Shown here one piece after another: positions 40,036 to 44,305 of a stretch of DNA of 44,305 nucleotides; positions within the stretch are counted from its first letter, which is position 1, and the number at the start of each line of letters is the position of its first letter. This stretch comes from Candidatus Woesearchaeota archaeon (GTDB lineage: Archaea > Nanobdellota > Nanobdellia > Woesearchaeales > JAGWAF01): contig JAGVYP010000065.1 of assembly GCA_018303205.1 (NCBI GenBank), positions 1-44,305 on the forward strand. The letters are read 5' to 3'. Under the pieces are notes generated by a model. That model had not been told where the DNA came from. It ran no database searches and saw only the letters and a program-made list of their open reading frames with translations. A program made the position numbers and the translations under genes.

Positions 40036-40288
40036 GTTCCTCCCATCTCATTTGGAATGAAGGGTATTTATAAAGATTTGGGAGAGTAGAATAAATGAAG
40101 GTATATATTGATAATGTTTACCATATTTTTATTGCTTTTTTAAATAACTGGTCAGGAATCCAGCGAGAACTATATTCATAATTCTTAATAGTTGGAGCGA
40201 CCGATTCTTTATCTCATTTGAGTGTTGACTTTTCTGTACTAAATAAAATGTCTCAAGAAATACGAAATGTCTCGAAGAAATTAGTCGT
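40036..40288. promoter_or_regulatory. Promoter of OGG cluster plus gene-free sequence
   Basis: A GGTATTTATAAAG element at about 40067-40079 (read on the minus strand as CTTTATAAATACC) is the promoter of the OGG gene. The rest holds no gene that I trust. A 31-codon minus-strand frame ending at about 40107 (...SSRWIPDQLFKKAIKIW) looks protein-like but has no start and may be a remnant. Confidence 0.4.
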
Positions 40289-41701
40289 TTACACACACAT
40301 TAAGACAATTGGAAGTCCAGCAGCTCTTTTAGCAATATATAACGCATCTTGTACATCTACTTTTCCATCAATGTTTACATCCCCGCAATATAACTGTTGA
40401 GTTGTGGGGATAATAAGTCCAGCACCTATTCTGGCAGCTAGATTAGCATCAACTATGTCAACTATTCCGTTAGCATCAATATCTCCGCATAGACTACACA
40501 TGGGAGACTCGACAACTCTATAGGAAGAGAAACCCGTAACTGAGAACTCTATGTCATTACCTGCATAAATTAATGTGCATCTTCCGATAGGACAATCTAC
40601 CCACAATCCTGTATCAAATAAATCAAATTCTATTTTGGGATTCGATACTCCTATGTTTAGTAATTTGATAATAGATGGCACATTAAACTCAGGTACTGCT
40701 AAATCATTGATAAAAGCTTTATTTTGAGTTATATCTAAATTGTTCCTGTTTATATCTCTAGTTACTCCGCTTTGTATAGATGCTGATCCTGTTGTTATAG
40801 ATCCGCTAAATCGCTCAAAAGTGATGTCAGAGTAACTACTATCTGAATTTAAGATGTATATCCACCCATAACTATTGTACAGTTTGTCTTTATTGAAAGA
40901 GATCCCTTGAGAGTTTCTAAGTCCAACTGCATAACTAAGATCACCTCTACCATCGCTTTGTCCTTGAAAAATATTTTCCATAGATCTGATATTATTTGAT
41001 CCAATTAAATTAAGGGCGTAGCTATCAGAAAGACTATCAATACTTATATCATTTTCAATTATATCAACAGAATCCGCACCAAAGAGTAATATTCCTGAGT
41101 TATCATTTGTTAAAACACCCGATTGTAACCCTAATATTCTGATAAAATTGTTTGATATTGTTGCATTAGTTATTAAAAATCCTATAATCCCTGCGTTTTC
41201 GTTTTTGTTATCATCAATAACTATTCTGTTTCTTTCAGCAATATGTCCATTACCCCTAAAGAAAAGTATACCGCGACTCTCTCCAATAGTATTTGTTGAT
41301 ATTAAATTATTCGAAATGTTGACAAAATTAGAAGTTCCTAGTACGGCAATTCCATTACCTCCAGTATTTGAACGTTCATGAATTCTACAATTTTTAATAA
41401 GAATGTTGTTATTGCCACCATCTACTGTAATGCCTGTTGTTATTGAGAGCAGACCTGATGCACTAGGGTCACCATGCTGAATTAAATGGTTTTCACAATC
41501 TAGCTGAACGTCTGAAGAGTCTATAGTTATACAGCTTCCAAAACTAGAAATATCATTAGCTAGCCTATATGCTCCAGGATTATTGATTGATCCACAAGAG
41601 AATATATCTACTGCAGAAACTAGTGGCAATGTAAGACAAACTCCTAATAAGAGTACTAAAAGCTTTTTCAATCCTAAATGACTTAATTTTTTTGATCCCA
41701 T
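40289..41701 (-). CDS. Secreted beta-helix protein with dockerin-like C-terminus
   Basis: This 470-aa protein has a signal peptide (about residues 10-30: LGLKKLLVLLLGVCLTLPLV, then SAVD). A right-handed parallel beta-helix region follows (about 70-300), with many N-rich turns (DGGNNNILIKNCRIHE, SNFVNISNNLIS, NGHIAERNRIVID) as in NosD/pectate-lyase folds. The C-terminus has two Ca2+-loop repeats, GDIDANGIVDIVDANLAARI and GDVNIDGKVDVQDALYIAKR, each like a type I dockerin half. Dockerins bind cohesins on scaffolds. No cohesin is in view. A TCTTTATAAAC box about 22-26 bp upstream makes the transcript leaderless. The ligand is probably a surface polysaccharide (inference). Confidence 0.85.
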   Translation of the reverse strand: MGSKKLSHLGLKKLLVLLLGVCLTLPLVSAVDIFSCGSINNPGAYRLANDISSFGSCITIDSSDVQLDCENHLIQHGDPSASGLLSITTGITVDGGNNNILIKNCRIHERSNTGGNGIAVLGTSNFVNISNNLISTNTIGESRGILFFRGNGHIAERNRIVIDDNKNENAGIIGFLITNATISNNFIRILGLQSGVLTNDNSGILLFGADSVDIIENDISIDSLSDSYALNLIGSNNIRSMENIFQGQSDGRGDLSYAVGLRNSQGISFNKDKLYNSYGWIYILNSDSSYSDITFERFSGSITTGSASIQSGVTRDINRNNLDITQNKAFINDLAVPEFNVPSIIKLLNIGVSNPKIEFDLFDTGLWVDCPIGRCTLIYAGNDIEFSVTGFSSYRVVESPMCSLCGDIDANGIVDIVDANLAARIGAGLIIPTTQQLYCGDVNIDGKVDVQDALYIAKRAAGLPIVLMCV

Positions 41702-41784
41702 AGAAGATATATTATTAAGATGTTTATAAAGATTTGGTAGGATAAAAGTGAACAGGTTTTTGATAGTATTAAAAAAATATTGGG

Positions 41785-41898
41785 CGGCGTGGGCGGGACT
41801 TCCCGAATCATGTTACTGAGTTCTTTTGAACCCGCATGGGATCGGGTGACCCCACCAAGGCTTCAACTGGGCGCAGTACCAAATTGTGCCACCACGCC
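41785..41898 (-). tRNA. Class II-type tRNA with GAA (Phe) anticodon and a 26-nt T-loop insertion
   Basis: Read on the minus strand from 41898: acceptor GGCGTGG pairs with CCACGCC, U8, D arm GCAC/CTGC with A14, G18G19 and A21. The anticodon arm is CCCAG-TTGAAGC-CTTGG (one mismatch, anticodon GAA). A variable arm of 7 bp (TGGGGTC-ACCC-GATCCCA) follows. The T arm GCGGG-TTCAAA...T-CCCGC is interrupted by 26 nt. Removing the insertion gives an 88-nt tRNA. A long variable arm normally marks Leu or Ser tRNAs, not Phe, and residue 73 is G. A TATATAAAA box 26-27 bp upstream would start transcription exactly at G1. It may be a spliced tRNA, an unusual tRNA or a decayed one. Confidence 0.6.
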
Positions 41899-41951
41899 TT
41901 TGCCCAATATGAGTGCGAAGTTTTATATACTTGTTCTCATTGAGTTAATGT

Positions 41952-41983
41952 GATCGGGTGATCTTGCCAGGGTTTCAACCTGG
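41952..41983 (-). repeat. Partial copy of the neighbouring tRNA (anticodon and variable arms)
   Basis: On the minus strand CCAGG-TTGAAAC-CCTGG makes a perfect 5-bp anticodon stem with the same GAA anticodon, followed by CAAGATC-ACCC-GATC, matching the variable arm of the tRNA at 41785. The ACCC loop and GATC are identical, and base changes keep the pairing. Acceptor, D and T arms are absent. On the plus strand this is a hairpin followed by a T7 run and preceded by a TTTTATATAC box at 41921. Confidence 0.55.
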
Positions 41984-42022
41984 TTTTTTATTTTATTTTG
42001 AATTTTTAGTATTCTATGATTT

Positions 42023-42043
42023 AAAATATCTTTTTGATATTTT
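42023..42043. terminator. AT-only hairpin
   Basis: AAAATATC-TTTTT-GATATTTT is a perfect 8-bp inverted repeat with a T5 loop, about 107 bp beyond the stop of the minus-strand zinc-ribbon gene. It could help end transcription but is weak. Confidence 0.25.
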
Positions 42044-42149
42044 ACCGTAAAGTTTTCGAAGAGAGAAAAAAGTTTACGAAAATCTCGAATACTTTTCGGA
42101 ATTGAGGAATGTGAACCGTAAGAATTTCGAAAAAAGCAAAAAAAATGCA

Positions 42150-42308
42150 TTAATGCACTTCAATCTTTCTCACAGTAGTTCTTTTAAAGCATCGAGAACA
42201 TAAGGGAATAAATTTTTCTTGTTCTGCATAGCCTATTTGGGTTTTTCCGCGTTGTAAGAAGATGATATCATCGCCAATTCTTGCACAGTCGTAGCATCGG
42301 TAAAGCAT
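42150..42308 (-). CDS. Small zinc-ribbon protein (52 aa)
   Basis: The frame starts at ATG 42308, 5-6 bp after GAGGTGA (a good ribbosome-binding site), and encodes 52 residues with two Cys pairs: YRCYDCARIGDDIIFLQRG near the start and FIPLCSRCFKRTTVRK. A CxxC/CxxC pair spaced by about 25 residues is typical of zinc ribbons that bind nucleic acid. Its stop overlaps an ATG (TAATG) of a 75-codon frame that I do not trust as a gene. Function unknown. Confidence 0.7.
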   Translation of the reverse strand: MLYRCYDCARIGDDIIFLQRGKTQIGYAEQEKFIPLCSRCFKRTTVRKIEVH

Positions 42309-42391
42309 GTTTTCACCTCATAACTTTCTCAGAAGAGTTTATTTAAAAATCTTATTTGCGCATGTCCAGTGTCCAGTGGTACAACCATCGA

Positions 42392-42649
42392 TTAGAAGAT
42401 CATAATAAGTTCAACATGAACATTATTTCTTTTGAAAAAAGTAAGCAGGGAATGTTTAGAGGAGCTATCAAGAAGAAAACATCCGGGTTTTAATTTTCTG
42501 AATTTTTTTCCTGTTAAAAAGCCTGGTCGTTCATAGGTATATTTGCCATATTTGGATTTGTCAGTATACCCAAAAAGCTCCTGACTCAGTTTGCATTGTT
42601 TTTTTCTAGGCAGGTGTTTTGCGGAATAACAGATCATCATTTCTTTCAT
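42392..42649 (-). CDS. Small unknown protein with a conserved YSAKHLP motif
   Basis: This 85-aa protein starts MKEMMICYSAKHLPRKKQ and contains LSQELFGYTDKSKYGKYTYE, a dense run of aromatic and basic residues. A hydrophobic C-terminus (NNVHVELIMIF) follows. The composition suggests a compact, possibly nucleic-acid-binding, fold. No family name is certain. Its ATG is 2 bp from a perfect 8-bp inverted repeat that overlaps the promoter region, so it is probably regulated. Confidence 0.6.
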   Translation of the reverse strand: MKEMMICYSAKHLPRKKQCKLSQELFGYTDKSKYGKYTYERPGFLTGKKFRKLKPGCFLLDSSSKHSLLTFFKRNNVHVELIMIF

Positions 42650-42650
42650 A

Positions 42651-42672
42651 GTACTTAAACAAGATTAAGTAC
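42651..42672. promoter_or_regulatory. Perfect 22-bp operator-like palindrome
   Basis: GTACTTAA (42651-42658) and TTAAGTAC (42665-42672) form a perfect inverted repeat with a 6-bp spacer, directly before the ATG at 42649. A TTTAAATAG TATA-like element at about 42673-42681 abuts it. A regulator bound here would block the start of the minus-strand gene. Confidence 0.6.
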
Positions 42673-42745
42673 TATTTAAACCTTTCTTTTTTGAAAGAGG
42701 AGGGTTCTCCTTATCTTTTTATAGATCCTCTCCTATCCCCTCCCT

Positions 42746-43642
42746 ATGACCCTTTTTGAGTATAAACATGCGCAAATAGAAATAGCTCCAAGACCAAGGA
42801 TTGATATTTATCAGGAAATAATAAACCTGAGCTCACCTACCTCATATCTCCTTAGGGAGAATGATCAGGAAGCATTCTTTCGTAAACAAGGTATTGAGGA
42901 AACTGTAGTGTTTGAAAGGAATAGGGAAAAGTTTAGATCTTCTCTGCAATTGCTGACTGCTTTTTTGTGGGAACATTTTGGTTTACCAACAAAAGATATT
43001 GTAGAATACGGATCTGGAGCAACAGGATATTTTGATGCTGTTTTACGACCAGAACAAGTACAACCTTGGTTGCAAGTAGAAATTAACCCTGCGGCAAGAG
43101 CAGAAAACAAGAGAAGAAATCCAAATGCAAATGTGGTAGAAGGATCTTATAACCATATAGAGTATCGCCACGTTCCCATGATTGTGGGTCTTTCTTCTTT
43201 TGATACTGCAGATGATATGCCGCACGCTATAGACCAGGTAGTACAAGCATTATCTCCGGGAGGTTTCTTTTTTCACGTACAAGATGTAAGGCCTGGAGTG
43301 TATTGTGCAGCAAGTCATGTAAAAAGAAAAACTGGCAGTTTTGCTGATGTTTTTTATGAATATGACAATCAGGTTTTTGGAATGGAAATTGCTGGAGTAA
43401 GACGAACATTAGTAAACGTGTTTCAAGAAGCAATAGGAGAAGCTCTTCATGCTCAGACGAGCTTGGAAGTGTTGGCAAATGATTATGTAACACTCACCGA
43501 ATCCTCAGTTGATGCTCATCACGAAATCTATTTCCTTAATTTGCATGCCGCATCTCCTGGAAGCCTTCCTGTTATGAGAAAAAGAGAGACTACCGTATTA
43601 GTAACAGTAGCTCGAAAGAAACTGCTTAAAAAAACAAAATAG
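42746..43642 (+). CDS. Class I SAM-dependent methyltransferase-like protein
   Basis: This 298-aa protein has a Rossmann methyltransferase core: motif I DIVEYGSGATGYFDAVL (about residues 83-99), LQVEINPAARAENKR (acidic end of strand 2), NANVVEGSYNHIEYR, then MIVGLSSFDTADDMPHAIDQ and LSPGGFFFHVQDVRPG (strand 5 region). The N-terminal 80 residues and C-terminal 90 are not recognised. The substrate is unknown. A TTTTTATAGA box about 28 bp upstream supports the start. Confidence 0.75.
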   Translation: MTLFEYKHAQIEIAPRPRIDIYQEIINLSSPTSYLLRENDQEAFFRKQGIEETVVFERNREKFRSSLQLLTAFLWEHFGLPTKDIVEYGSGATGYFDAVLRPEQVQPWLQVEINPAARAENKRRNPNANVVEGSYNHIEYRHVPMIVGLSSFDTADDMPHAIDQVVQALSPGGFFFHVQDVRPGVYCAASHVKRKTGSFADVFYEYDNQVFGMEIAGVRRTLVNVFQEAIGEALHAQTSLEVLANDYVTLTESSVDAHHEIYFLNLHAASPGSLPVMRKRETTVLVTVARKKLLKKTK

Positions 43643-43688
43643 TCCTAGTTCTGCTAGAGAAAGAAAAGAGATTAAAAAAATAAAAAAA

Positions 43689-44138
43689 TTACCTGTACCT
43701 TGTGTCTAAGATGAAATCACGAATGTATACGTGTTCATTGAGTTCATAGGTTGGAGCACGAAGCATGGACAAATGTGCTTGGGCTTCTGGACAGTATACT
43801 CCAAAGGTAAGCCATTGATTAAAATTTCTTTTTGAATTATCTTGTGCATAAACACATGCTGCACTATCAAAGTAACGTGCTATAACAGGATTGTTATATT
43901 CTCCTTCAACAGGTTTTACCTTACTGAAGTGGTTATGCCTTTGGTCATAGTAAAGACCTGGACCATAGGTTGCATACCTATCATAATAAGGACTCATCCA
44001 ACTCATATGATGGGGCGTTACCAAACGATAATTAGGTGCTTTTTCTAAAATAAAAGAATCTCCTTCAGCTGCAGATACTGCTGCAATACTCATACTTAAT
44101 GCAAGCACGAGCGTGACAATAAACATTATTCTTTTCAT
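43689..44138 (-). CDS. Small secreted protein, unknown
   Basis: I chose the ATG at 44138, with GGAGGGAGTGA just upstream, rather than 44153. The 149-aa product has a signal peptide (MKRIMFIVTLVLALSMSIAA then VSAAEG). The mature domain is rich in Tyr, His and Pro (MSWMSPYYDRYATYGPGLYY, KRNFNQWLTFGVYCPE) with two Cys that could form a disulfide. It has no recognised family. An AAGTATAAAAAGC-type TATA box is at about 44184-44196 on the complement. Confidence 0.6.
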   Translation of the reverse strand: MKRIMFIVTLVLALSMSIAAVSAAEGDSFILEKAPNYRLVTPHHMSWMSPYYDRYATYGPGLYYDQRHNHFSKVKPVEGEYNNPVIARYFDSAACVYAQDNSKRNFNQWLTFGVYCPEAQAHLSMLRAPTYELNEHVYIRDFILDTRYR

Positions 44139-44255
44139 ATTCACTCCCTCCACAATTGGTAATTTGTATGTTCACATATACTCAAGTATAAAAAGCTTTC
44201 TTTTTAGGGTAAAGTCAAGTTAAGTGGGAATGCACAAAGAAACAAAGTTTCTTGT

Positions 44256-44282
44256 GCCCTAAAAATCTTGATTTTTATGGGC
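44256..44282. terminator. Hairpin near window end
   Basis: GCCCTAAAAATC pairs with GATTTTTATGGGC (one bulged T) around a TT loop. It lies upstream of the promoter of the 43689 gene and may end a gene beyond the window edge or be a regulatory site. Its function cannot be told from the window. Confidence 0.3.
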
Positions 44283-44305
44283 CTTGGAGTGATATCAGGA
44301 GAATA

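Noticed and set aside
40107-40200. 31-codon protein-like minus-strand segment ending KAIKIW
   Set aside because: There is no start codon, a stop lies just upstream and no homology can be shown; kept only as a note on the intergenic region.
41785-41898. Canonical anticodon-loop intron in the tRNA
   Set aside because: No alternative anticodon stem pairs better; the 7-bp variable arm explains the extra 19 nt, leaving only the T-loop insertion.
41923-42150. 75-codon minus-strand ORF whose ATG overlaps the zinc-ribbon stop (TAATG)
   Set aside because: It runs through the partial tRNA copy and the AT hairpin and has no recognisable domain; the coupled start is intriguing but I treat it as chance.
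1-44305. CRISPR array, rRNA genes, replication origin
   Set aside because: No regularly spaced repeats, rRNA-like blocks or Cdc6/Orc gene are seen; the repeated elements found are only two copies each.

Overview
The window looks like a stretch of an AT-rich archaeal genome, most likely a DPANN lineage of the Woesearchaeota/Pacearchaeota type. That placement is an inference from gene content and was not tested by a search. Many genes have an archaeal TATA box (TTTATATA-like) about 26 bp before the start codon and no leader; others have a GGTGAT or GGAGG ribosome-binding site. Gene content is archaeal: TrmB and tandem Lrp/AsnC regulators, a PAC2 proteasome-assembly chaperone, AlaX, a Ubl/TtuA/E1 tRNA-thiolation operon and a GGPP-synthase-like prenyltransferase. 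It is mixed with bacterial-type accessory genes: DapF, IspH, VKOR, CcdA, MscL, MgtC, NirK, AbiE, HEPN/MNT and Bro-N.

Layout. 1-6.2 kb: a GCS2-type carboxylate-amine ligase cut by the window edge, an ACT-domain protein, a truncated malate dehydrogenase remnant, a 166-bp MITE with target-site duplication between two promoters, several unknown proteins, and dapF overlapping an unknown gene. 6.2-9.5 kb: a second ACT-domain protein, a small membrane protein, decayed gene ends, an HRDC/Bro-N gene pair and an unknown gene. 9.5-17.8 kb: a TrmB regulator, a zinc-ribbon protein, an AbiE type IV toxin-antitoxin pair, an IspH that lacks its N-terminus, a candidate structured RNA, a MutY without an iron-sulfur cluster, a DUF1003 protein, a tandem Lrp regulator and two unknowns. 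17.9-23.9 kb: an MNT/HEPN module overlapping a VKOR gene, MgtC, a prenyl synthase, a ribbon-helix-helix protein, the PAC2 chaperone, an RNase H-like exonuclease and a coiled-coil protein. 24-31 kb: two unknowns, the tRNA-thiolation operon, and a disulfide-forming VKOR-thioredoxin/CcdA pair divergent from a complete copper nitrite reductase. 31-41.7 kb: two 146-bp multi-hairpin repeats bracketing four genes, two radical SAM enzymes, MscL, a tightly overlapped glycosylase/nucleotidase/Nth cluster, and a secreted beta-helix protein with a dockerin-like tail. 41.7-44.3 kb: an unusual tRNA gene with a partial copy, small zinc-ribbon and unknown genes, a methyltransferase and a small secreted protein.

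How the genes connect. Three themes stand out. Oxidative protein folding is encoded twice (VKOR alone, and VKOR-Trx with CcdA), beside secreted proteins and a membrane-anchored NirK. Base-excision repair is covered by MutY, an OGG1-like glycosylase and Nth. Toxin-antitoxin-like pairs (AbiE, HEPN/MNT) sit next to rearranged or truncated genes, so much of 1-13 kb reads as a recombining, partly decayed region. The most unusual items are the class II tRNA with a Phe-type GAA anticodon and a T-loop insertion, the paired five-hairpin repeats, and the MITE.
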